Shown here in pieces: positions 31,293-38,485 of a stretch of 64,000 nucleotides of DNA. Numbering within the stretch: the stretch's first letter is position 1; each line of letters begins with the position of its first letter. A program made the position numbers and the translations under genes. Below the pieces are notes generated by a model that did not search any database, was not told where the DNA came from, and saw nothing but the letters and a program-made list of their open reading frames with translations. Source of the stretch: Amycolatopsis vancoresmycina (GTDB lineage: Bacteria > Actinomycetota > Actinomycetes > Mycobacteriales > Pseudonocardiaceae); contig NZ_JNYY01000025.1 of assembly GCF_000716785.1 (NCBI RefSeq), positions 62,001-126,000 on the forward strand, in the 5' to 3' direction.

Positions 31293-32858
31293 TTACGTCG
31301 TCGGCATCGCGCTCGTCGTGGTCGTCGGTGCCGTGGTGGTCGTGGGGGTCGTCGTCCGGGTCGGCGTCGTCGTGCGGGTCGGCGTCCGGTGCCGGGTCGT
31401 CGCCGGGTTCGGGTGCGGCGGGACCACCGTCGCGTGGGTCGGCTCCGGCGACTCCGGCGGCGGCACCGGCACCAGGGACGCCGTCTCGCTCGCCGAACTC
31501 GTCGTCGGCGGCGGGGTGCTGCCCGCCGGGCTGCCGCCGGAGCTGCTCACCGCCACCGCCACGCCGCCGATCGCCACGACCGCCACCGCGCACAGGCCCA
31601 CCACCACGCCGCGGCGGGAGGCCCGCCGGGCCGGGCTCGAGCCGGGCTTGGGCCCGCGCAACGCCGGCGGCGGCGCGCCCGCGCCGAACTCGGGGACCGC
31701 CATCGCGCGCGTCTCCGGCCGCGGCGACGGCACCCGCGGGCCGTCCGGCACCGGCAGGGCCGCCGGCCGCGGTTCCCCGGCCCCCTGGACCAGCCCCGAG
31801 CGGCCGGCCGCGAGCGCCGCCGCGCCGAGCGCGACGCCGTACTTCGGGTGGATGTCGACCGCGGTCGGGCGGCCGAGCTCCGCGGACACCAGCTGCGAGA
31901 CCAGCGGGATCCGCGAGGAGCCGCCGACCAGCAGCACCGCACCGAGGTCGGCCGGGCGGAGGTTCGCCGAGCGCAGGGCGCGGTGCAGCGAACCGAGGGT
32001 CGCCGCGATCGACGGGCGGATCATCTCCTCGAACTCGCCGCGCGTCAGCCGGACCTCGGTCTGCACCGACGGCAGCAGCACCGGGACGGCCACCTCGGTG
32101 TCCGCGGACAGGGCTTCCTTCGCCAGCACGCACTCCTGGCGCAACCGCACGACCGCCGCCACCGCGCGCGGGTCGTCCGGGTCGATCTGCGACAGCTTCC
32201 CGTCGAGGGCCCGGTCGACGTGCCCGAACACGGCCTCGTCGAAGTCGACGCCGCCCAGGCCTTCGATGCCTTCCGGGGTACCGAGGATCTCGAACCCGCC
32301 GGTGCGTTTGCGGAGCACGGTCGCGTCGAACGTGCCGCCGCCGAGGTCGTAGACCGCGACGACCGCACCGTCGTCGAGGCGCTCCTGGGCCGCGTAGTGC
32401 GCCGCCGCGGCCTCGGGCTCGGTGATCAGGCCGACGCGGTCGATCCCGGTCAGCTTCGGCACCTGCTCGAACAGCTCCCGCTTGTACGGTCCCCAGTTCG
32501 CCGGGTGGGTCAGGGTGATCCGGTCCGGGCGGCCGCCCTGCTGCCCGGCGACTGTCCGCACCACGTACCCGAGCAGGTGGGCCATCAGCGACGCCACCGA
32601 GTGCGGCGCGCCGCCGAGCAGCACCGGTGTCGGGTCGCCCAGCCGCCGCTTGAACTCCCGCGTCACGCGGTCGGGTTCGACGGCCGCGCGCCGGCTCGCC
32701 GCGTCGCCGACCAGCACGCCGCCGTCGCCCCGCAGCAGCACCACCGACGGGATGGCCGCCGTGCGGTCGCCGAGGGAGACCATTTCGACGTGGCCGGCCC
32801 GGCCGACGGCGGCGGCCGTGAAGGTCGTGCCGAGGTCGATGCCCAGTCCGTAGCCCAT
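31293..32858 (-). CDS. Membrane-anchored Hsp70 family ATPase without substrate-binding domain
   Basis: A 521-residue protein. Residues 1-365 form an Hsp70/actin-fold ATPase: GIDLGTTFTAAAVG (phosphate 1), YDLGGGTFDATVL (phosphate 2) and LVGGSSRIPLVSQL (adenosine). There is no DnaK-type substrate-binding domain. Instead, a Pro-rich linker leads to one helix (about 425-450, VVVGLCAVAVVAIGGVAVAV) and an extracytoplasmic Ser/Thr/Pro tail. Such Hsp70s are typical of actinobacteria and are not general chaperones. ATG 32858 follows the upstream stop by one base, so it is coupled to the dynamin operon. Confidence 0.88.
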   Translation of the reverse strand: MGYGLGIDLGTTFTAAAVGRAGHVEMVSLGDRTAAIPSVVLLRGDGGVLVGDAASRRAAVEPDRVTREFKRRLGDPTPVLLGGAPHSVASLMAHLLGYVVRTVAGQQGGRPDRITLTHPANWGPYKRELFEQVPKLTGIDRVGLITEPEAAAAHYAAQERLDDGAVVAVYDLGGGTFDATVLRKRTGGFEILGTPEGIEGLGGVDFDEAVFGHVDRALDGKLSQIDPDDPRAVAAVVRLRQECVLAKEALSADTEVAVPVLLPSVQTEVRLTRGEFEEMIRPSIAATLGSLHRALRSANLRPADLGAVLLVGGSSRIPLVSQLVSAELGRPTAVDIHPKYGVALGAAALAAGRSGLVQGAGEPRPAALPVPDGPRVPSPRPETRAMAVPEFGAGAPPPALRGPKPGSSPARRASRRGVVVGLCAVAVVAIGGVAVAVSSSGGSPAGSTPPPTTSSASETASLVPVPPPESPEPTHATVVPPHPNPATTRHRTPTRTTTPTRTTTPTTTTAPTTTTSAMPTT

Positions 32859-32859
32859 G

Positions 32860-34104
32860 TCAGCCTCCGCCGCCGCTGTCGGTGTGGTCCGGAACCGGGT
32901 GGTCGCCGGGAGCCGGTTCCGGCTCGTCGAGGTGGTCTTCGTGGAGGTGCTCTTCGTGGTGGTGCGCTTCGGGCACCGGCACGTCGGCCGGCTCCGCCGG
33001 TGGCGGGTCGTGCGGCTCCGGCGGCGGGTCGTCCGGCAGGTGCCGCCCGTCCGGCACGGGGTCCGGGTCCGGCGCGGGGTGCCGCGGTGGCTCGAACGGG
33101 TGCTCCGGCTCCGCGGGGTGCGGCCGGGAGCCGGTGACCTCGCCGGCGTCGTGGTGGGCCGGTTCGCGTTCGGTGGCGAAGCTGGGCCGCGGGGCCGGGT
33201 GCTCGGCGAGCGCCGCCGTCGCCGCCAGCGTGGTCTCGGCGGCCACCGGTGCGGTGTCCACTGTGGACGGCAGCCGCCCGGCGCCGAACATAGGCGGCGG
33301 CCCGGCGAGTGCCGGGGCCGGGGCGGTGACCTGGGTGGTCACCGTGGCGCCGCGGCCCTTGTCCGTGATCACCTCGGTCTGGTGGACCGTGGGCCCGGCC
33401 GGTTCCCCGAACGGGTCCTCGGCCGTGGCCTGCTCGTCCACGCCCACGTGGACGTCGATCCCCGGCGGTCCGGTCTGGGCCTCGTCGAGGACGACCGTCT
33501 CCTCCTGGAACACCTCGATGTCGCCGTGCCCCGGCGCGTCGGGCGTGAGCTCGTAGGTCAGCGACCCTTCGTGCTCGACGGAGATCGTGCCGTCCGGGTT
33601 CTCGTGGACCACGATCCCGGCGTCCTGGACGACGTCGATGTCGGTGTCCCCCGGCGTCCCGTCGCCGGGCACGACGAGGTGCTGGTGGTCGACGTAGACC
33701 TCGTCGCGGCCGTGGTTGTGCACCACGAACCGTTCGGTGGCGTCGATGACGAAGTTGCCGAACTCGTCTTCGCGGACGTCGATCTGCTCGAACTCCTCGA
33801 CGGTGGGCAGGTCCTCGGCCGGCGCGCCGCCGGTGGTCTCCGGGTGCCAGACCGTGCCCGTGCGGGCTTCGACGGAACCGTCCTCGCCCCGGGTGACCGT
33901 GCTGGTCTCGACGTGCGGCACGTACTCGTGGCCGGCGTCCGCGGGCGGGGTGCCGGCGTGCGGGGTCTCGGCGGCGGCGGGTTCCGGCCGCGGCGCCGTG
34001 GCGGGCGAGCCCGGCGTGAGCAGGTTGCCCGCCATCTCGGACGCGACGGCGCCGGCGGCGGCCGTCGCGGCTTTCCTGATCTTGCCCTTCGGCTGGTCGG
34101 TCAC
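32860..34104 (-). CDS. Acidic low-complexity protein with His-rich tail, dynamin operon
   Basis: A 414-residue protein starting at GTG 34104 in a GTGA overlap with the IniC-like gene; GGAGG is seven bases upstream. A short basic helical start (KGKIRKAATAAAGAVASEMA) is followed by a strongly acidic, Val/Asp/Glu-rich middle with beta-like repeats (DIDVVQDAGIVVHENPDG, DIEVFQEETVVLDE). A Pro/His/Glu tail (EAHHHEEHLHEDHLDEPEP) follows. No known family is recognised. The tail could chelate Zn, Ni or Cu. It is probably a disordered partner of the dynamins or the Hsp70. Confidence 0.75.
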   Translation of the reverse strand: MTDQPKGKIRKAATAAAGAVASEMAGNLLTPGSPATAPRPEPAAAETPHAGTPPADAGHEYVPHVETSTVTRGEDGSVEARTGTVWHPETTGGAPAEDLPTVEEFEQIDVREDEFGNFVIDATERFVVHNHGRDEVYVDHQHLVVPGDGTPGDTDIDVVQDAGIVVHENPDGTISVEHEGSLTYELTPDAPGHGDIEVFQEETVVLDEAQTGPPGIDVHVGVDEQATAEDPFGEPAGPTVHQTEVITDKGRGATVTTQVTAPAPALAGPPPMFGAGRLPSTVDTAPVAAETTLAATAALAEHPAPRPSFATEREPAHHDAGEVTGSRPHPAEPEHPFEPPRHPAPDPDPVPDGRHLPDDPPPEPHDPPPAEPADVPVPEAHHHEEHLHEDHLDEPEPAPGDHPVPDHTDSGGGG

Positions 34105-35573
34105 GACAGGACCTCCGCCCTGGCTTCGCCGAGCAGGATTCCTTCGCACGTGCGGACCAGCACGCGCGCCGCGTCGCGGACCTCGCGCGGGGCGGCGGGG
34201 TGCTCGGCGCGCCGCTGCCACCTCAGCAGCTGCGCGCCGAGCGCCTGCCGGACCGCGGTGCGGCCGGCCTCCGGCGGCAGGCCCAGCCGGCTCGGCACGT
34301 CCACCCCGGTCGCGCCGAGCAGCCGTTCGGCGTCGCGGGCCTCGTCGGTGGTGAACAGCACGACGCCGAGCCGGATCGAGTCGATCAGCTGGATCTCGGC
34401 GAATTCGTGCGCCCCGGCGACGATGCGCTCCCATTCGTGCAGCAGGCCGCCGGTGCGGTCCGGGTAGGCGCGCAGCACCTGTTCCGCTGCCTGCAGCGCC
34501 GACCGGGCCTTGAGGACGTCGGCCCGCGCGGCGAACTGCGTGGTCAGCAGCGACCGGAGGCGGTGCAGGCCGCTGCGGGCCAGCAGCTCGCCGGACAGCG
34601 CACGGGCGCCCGTCACGAACTCGCCGCGGACCAGCTCGACCGACAGCCGCACGCCGAAGAGGCCGTAGCGGGCCAGCAGCCCGGCGCGTTCGGCGGCCGG
34701 AACGTCCACTTCGGACTCACCGGCGAACCGGTCAGCCGACAGCAGCAGCCGCGTCACCTCGGCTTCCGGCGCGGCCGCGAGCCGCCGGAACGCGCGGAAC
34801 TCGGACTCCTTGAGCGACGCCGCGGAGCTGGCCAGCAGCCCGGCCACCGGGACGACGGTCTGGCAGAGCCCGCGGACCCGCGGGTCGCGGGCGTAGCGGG
34901 CGGCGATCGCCGCCGCCGAGTCGAGCGCGCCGGCCCGGGCGTGCCCGACCTCGTCGGCCTTCGCCAGCACGCCGATCGTGTTCACCGGGCGGCGCTGGGC
35001 CGGGTCGTCGTGGAAGGCGTCGAGGAACCGGACGTCGTCGCCGTGCACGTGCCGCATCAGGTACACGACGGCGTCCGCGGTGCCGACGCCGTCGCCTTCG
35101 GGCACGAGCGCCGCTTCGGTGCGGCCCGAGACCTCCGCCCGCGCCGAGCCCAGCCCGGGGGTGTCGATGAGGGTCATCGCGCGCAGCGCCGGTGACGGCC
35201 AGTCGACGACGAGCCGGTCGACGTCGCCGGGCGCCATGCCGAGTTCGAGCCCGAGGGTGCCGGACAGCCGGCCGAAGGGCAGCTGGCGCGGCATGCCGCG
35301 GACGGGGTGCAGCATGATCCGGTAGGTCGGGCCGTTGCGGTACCAGGTGACGACGCGGGTGCACTCCCCCGCGTCGGTCGCCGCCAGCTCCTGGCCGACC
35401 AGGGCGTTGAGCAGGGTGGACTTCCCGGCCTTGACGCGGCCGGCGATCGCGACGCGCAGCGGTTCGGCGAGCCGGCCGGCGATCTGCCGCAGCTGCGGCT
35501 CGGCGGGCGAACCCGCGTACCCGGCGCACGCGCGGGCGACGAACCCGCGGACCTGGAGGTGGAGCGGGGTCAT
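34101..35573 (-). CDS. Dynamin-like GTPase, IniC-type
   Basis: A 490-residue dynamin-family GTPase. Motifs: AGRVKAGKSTLLNALVG (G1, residues about 42-58), a switch Thr in ECTRVVTWY, IDTPGLGS (G3) and GVLAKADE (G4). The helical region after 280 is shorter than in the neighbouring GTPase. Length is that of mycobacterial IniC (about 490). ATG 35573 overlaps the upstream stop (ATGA). Bacterial dynamins usually act in pairs on membranes. IniA and IniC are induced by cell-wall inhibitors in mycobacteria, so an envelope-stress role is inferred. Confidence 0.86.
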   Translation of the reverse strand: MTPLHLQVRGFVARACAGYAGSPAEPQLRQIAGRLAEPLRVAIAGRVKAGKSTLLNALVGQELAATDAGECTRVVTWYRNGPTYRIMLHPVRGMPRQLPFGRLSGTLGLELGMAPGDVDRLVVDWPSPALRAMTLIDTPGLGSARAEVSGRTEAALVPEGDGVGTADAVVYLMRHVHGDDVRFLDAFHDDPAQRRPVNTIGVLAKADEVGHARAGALDSAAAIAARYARDPRVRGLCQTVVPVAGLLASSAASLKESEFRAFRRLAAAPEAEVTRLLLSADRFAGESEVDVPAAERAGLLARYGLFGVRLSVELVRGEFVTGARALSGELLARSGLHRLRSLLTTQFAARADVLKARSALQAAEQVLRAYPDRTGGLLHEWERIVAGAHEFAEIQLIDSIRLGVVLFTTDEARDAERLLGATGVDVPSRLGLPPEAGRTAVRQALGAQLLRWQRRAEHPAAPREVRDAARVLVRTCEGILLGEARAEVLS

Positions 35574-37408
35574 CGGGTCACCGCCTTGGGCTGGGGCGTG
35601 CTGCGGAAGGTGAGCTCGTCGGCGCGGCGGCCCAGCACCTCGAGGGCTTCGAGGTCGGCCTCCAGCCGTTTGAGCTCCGCCGCCTCGGCGTCGTCGTCGA
35701 CCACGGCCTTCTTGGCGTTCGCGAGCGCCTCGGTGAGGGAGCGCTGGAGTTCTTCGACGCGCGCGCTGTAAGCGTCGCGGAGTTCTCTTTGGACGGTGCG
35801 CATCGCGTCGCGGGAATCCTTGCCCACCTGGAGGTTGAACTCGTCGACGAACCGGCGCACCGCGGTCTTGGCCAGGCTGCGGCGCTTCTCCAGCTGCCGC
35901 TTGCGTTCGTCGAGGAACCCGGAGCGGCCCATCAGCAGGCCGGCCGCCACCCCGAACGGCGTCGGGATGGCCAGCGCGGCCATCTTGGTGAGCATGGAGA
36001 ACATCAGGAAGCCGCTGTAGGCCTTCTGGAACGCGGCCATCCCGGTGGCGCCGCGGGTCTTGACGCCGGTGAACGAGGTGTCGATGTCGATCTCTTCGAC
36101 GACCTTCACTGGCGCCTGGACCTCGCGCGGCAGCACGGCCTGCGATTCGGCGAGCTCGAAGTGGTCGGCGACCCGGCCGGCCAGGCCGCGGGCCTGCTTG
36201 ACGAACGTCGTGTAGTTCTCGAGCGTCTCGTTCGCCAGCCGCTGCCGCAGCCACTTCTCGAACTCGGCCCAGTTCTTGGCCGGATCGCCGTCCTCGATGG
36301 CCTCTTCGGCCTCGTGCAGGACGCCGCGGGAGCGGGCGCGCAGGTCGTAGTCCACATCGGACGAAATGTCGGCGAAGCCGTCGAAGAGCAGCTGCTGCCA
36401 CTTCGCGGACTGGCTGCGCAACGCGTCCACGCGGTCGTTGACCCGGCTCAGCTCCGCGACGAGCGCGGCGGACTGTTCGGGGTGGGCGAGCGCGGTGCGG
36501 CGGGCCCGCAGGCCGGCGTGCAGCTGGCCGACGGCGGACCCGACGTGCAGGCCGACGGCGTTGAGCGCGGCCCGTTCGGCGTCCCCGACCACCCCCTGCA
36601 GGCGCTTGACCAGCTGCGGGAAGCCGGATTCGACGTTCATCTCCTGGTCGGCCGAGCGCGCCGCGACGGTGCGGAGCTCCGACGAGACGGCAACGGTGTC
36701 GATGGTGAGGCCGCAGGCTTCGAGGTGGCCGGCGTTCAGCTCGAGGATGCGCCGCCACTGCGGGTAGAGGTCGATCTTGGTGAGGACGAAGAAGACGGCC
36801 GGGCAGAGTTCCTTGACCGTGCGGAGGAACCGCAGCTCGGCGCCGGTGAGTTCCTGGGAGGCGTCGGAGAGGAAGAGGACGGCGTGCGCCCGCGGGAGCG
36901 AGCTCACGGTGACGGCGTTGTGCAGCGAGCCGAGCCCGCCGACACCGGGGGTGTCGACCAGCACCAGCCCCCCGGAGAGCAGCTGGCGGCTGATCGACGC
37001 GGTGACCGACTTCAGCTTCCGGACGTTGCCGGGGTTGCCGGCTTCGGAGACGTGGTTGGGGAGATCCTCGAGGGAGATCCGCTCGGTCCACGGCGGCGAC
37101 GACGGGTCGGCCGGTTCGTAGGTCGCCAGCGCCCCGGACTCCGGCGCGTACCGGACCACGGTCGGCACCGCGGTCGCGATGTCGTCGTCGACCGGGCAGA
37201 TCTTCGCGGTCAGCAGGGCGTTGATGAGCGAACTCTTGCCCTGCTTGAACTCCCCGACGACGTAGACGGTGACGTCGGGTTCGGACAGCAGGCGCCGGGC
37301 GTCGGTGAGGCGCTGGACGAGATCGTCCCGCCCGTAGGCTTTCGCACCCTTGACGGCCAGGTCCAGGGTGTCGAGGGCGATGCGCCCCCCGCCACTCGGC
37401 TCCTGCAT
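35570..37408 (-). CDS. Dynamin-like GTPase, IniA-type
   Basis: A 612-residue dynamin-family GTPase. GEFKQGKSSLINALL (G1, about 51-66), DTPGVGGLGS (G3) and LTKIDLYPQW (G4) define the GTPase. A long helical stalk follows (about 290-430), then a hydrophobic paddle near 450-490 (SGFLMFSMLTKMAALAIP) that would insert in the membrane. The C-terminal 100 residues are coiled coil. Length matches mycobacterial IniA (about 640). It is followed, overlapping, by the IniC-like partner and preceded by the repeat-protein gene with a 41-bp gap. Confidence 0.88.
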   Translation of the reverse strand: MQEPSGGGRIALDTLDLAVKGAKAYGRDDLVQRLTDARRLLSEPDVTVYVVGEFKQGKSSLINALLTAKICPVDDDIATAVPTVVRYAPESGALATYEPADPSSPPWTERISLEDLPNHVSEAGNPGNVRKLKSVTASISRQLLSGGLVLVDTPGVGGLGSLHNAVTVSSLPRAHAVLFLSDASQELTGAELRFLRTVKELCPAVFFVLTKIDLYPQWRRILELNAGHLEACGLTIDTVAVSSELRTVAARSADQEMNVESGFPQLVKRLQGVVGDAERAALNAVGLHVGSAVGQLHAGLRARRTALAHPEQSAALVAELSRVNDRVDALRSQSAKWQQLLFDGFADISSDVDYDLRARSRGVLHEAEEAIEDGDPAKNWAEFEKWLRQRLANETLENYTTFVKQARGLAGRVADHFELAESQAVLPREVQAPVKVVEEIDIDTSFTGVKTRGATGMAAFQKAYSGFLMFSMLTKMAALAIPTPFGVAAGLLMGRSGFLDERKRQLEKRRSLAKTAVRRFVDEFNLQVGKDSRDAMRTVQRELRDAYSARVEELQRSLTEALANAKKAVVDDDAEAAELKRLEADLEALEVLGRRADELTFRSTPQPKAVTR

Positions 37409-37449
37409 GACCGCTCCTCTGGCTTGTTCACCCGGTTTCCGGCGCCGGC

Positions 37450-38355
37450 TCAGTAGTGGTCGACGTCGTGGTGGTACTCGGCGTGGTGACCGTGGTCGTG
37501 GTCGTGGCCGCCGTGGTGGTGCTCGTGTTCGTGCTCGTGGTGCTCGGTGGCTGCTTGTTCGTTGAACTGGTTGCCGCCGTGGTGGCCCTGGGCCTGCTCG
37601 TTCTGGAAGACGTTCCCGTGACCGCCGGTCGCCGCCTGCTCGTTGAACTGGTTGCCGCCGTGGCCCTGGGCCTGCTCGTTCTGGAAGACGTTCCCGTGAC
37701 CGCCCGTGGCCGCCTGCTCGTTGAACTGGTTGCCACCGTGGTGCCCCGAGCCCTGCTCGTTCTGGAAGATGGTCCCGTGACCACCCGTCGCGGCCTGCTC
37801 GTTGAACTGGTTGCCACCGTGGTGCCCCGAGCCCTGCTCGTTCTGGAAGATGGTCCCGTGACCACCCGTGGCCGCCTGCTCGTTGAACTGGTTCCCGCCG
37901 TGGCCCTGGGCCTGCTCGTTCTGGAAGACGTTGCCGTGACCACCGGTCGCGGCCTGCTCGTTGAACTGGTTCCCGCCGTGCCCACCGGAACCCTGCTCGT
38001 TCTGGAAGATGTTGCCGACGCCGCCGCCCGTGGAAGCCTGCTCGTTGAACTGGTTGCCCCCGTGGCCGCCCGCGCCCTGCTCGTTCTGGAACACGTCGCC
38101 GTGGTGGCCGGCCGATGCCTGCTCGTTGAACTGGTTCCCGCCGCGGCCCGCGCCCTGTTCGTTCTGGAAGATGTCGCCGCCGCGGCCGCCCGTGGCGGCC
38201 TGCTCGTTGAACTGGTTGCCGCCGTCGCCGGCCGCGCCCTGCTCGTTCTGGAAGATGTCCCCGCCGCCGCCCGTGGCCGCCTGCTCGTTGAACTGGTTGC
38301 CGCCGTCGCCCGCGCCCTGCTCGTTCTGGAACACGTCGCCCGATGAAGTCGTCAT
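37450..38355 (-). CDS. FQNEQ/QFNEQ repeat protein with His-rich C-terminus
   Basis: A 301-residue protein starting at ATG 38355 after AGGAG. After five residues come ten units of 25-28 residues. Each has a core GxV/IFQNEQ, a Gly-rich turn, then GGNQFNEQAATGG. The regular Asn/Gln/Gly spacing resembles curlin (CsgA) and other beta-solenoid repeats. The last 31 residues are almost all His, Glu and Asp (EHHEHEHEHHHGGHDHDHGH), a likely metal-binding tail. No signal peptide or N-terminal IniB domain is visible, so secretion is uncertain. It occupies the place of iniB in front of the dynamin pair. Confidence 0.85.
   Translation of the reverse strand: MTTSSGDVFQNEQGAGDGGNQFNEQAATGGGGDIFQNEQGAAGDGGNQFNEQAATGGRGGDIFQNEQGAGRGGNQFNEQASAGHHGDVFQNEQGAGGHGGNQFNEQASTGGGVGNIFQNEQGSGGHGGNQFNEQAATGGHGNVFQNEQAQGHGGNQFNEQAATGGHGTIFQNEQGSGHHGGNQFNEQAATGGHGTIFQNEQGSGHHGGNQFNEQAATGGHGNVFQNEQAQGHGGNQFNEQAATGGHGNVFQNEQAQGHHGGNQFNEQAATEHHEHEHEHHHGGHDHDHGHHAEYHHDVDHY
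37546..38340. repeat. Coding tandem repeats, ten units of about 75-84 bp
   Basis: The repeat region of the FQNEQ protein is also repetitive at DNA level. The phrases GCCTGCTCGTTGAACTGGTT and CCTGCTCGTTCTGGAA alternate on the plus strand. The units at roughly 37650-37960 are closest to each other, which points to recent unit duplication. Confidence 0.88.
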
Positions 38356-38439
38356 CGTGTGCACTCCTGACATTCGGATCGGTGAAGCCCTTGCCCCTCC
38401 GTTGTCATCCAGTGTCGAGCGGGCCTGTGCCCCGGTCAT

Positions 38440-38455
38440 GAGTAGCGGCCTACTC
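38440..38455. promoter_or_regulatory. GAGTAG palindrome upstream of the repeat-protein/dynamin operon
   Basis: GAGTAG-CGGC-CTACTC is a perfect dyad 85 bp before the repeat-protein start. Its size and GTAG/CTAC half-sites fit a NarL/LuxR-type HTH. The gene just upstream encodes such a regulator, which makes it the natural candidate binder. Confidence 0.55.
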
Positions 38456-38485
38456 GCCTTTCCGGTGCCCGGCCCGGGCGGCTAC

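Noticed and set aside
37546..38340. CRISPR-like array of repeats and spacers
   Set aside because: Units are in-frame protein repeats with codon-level variation; spacers are not unique and no cas gene is near.
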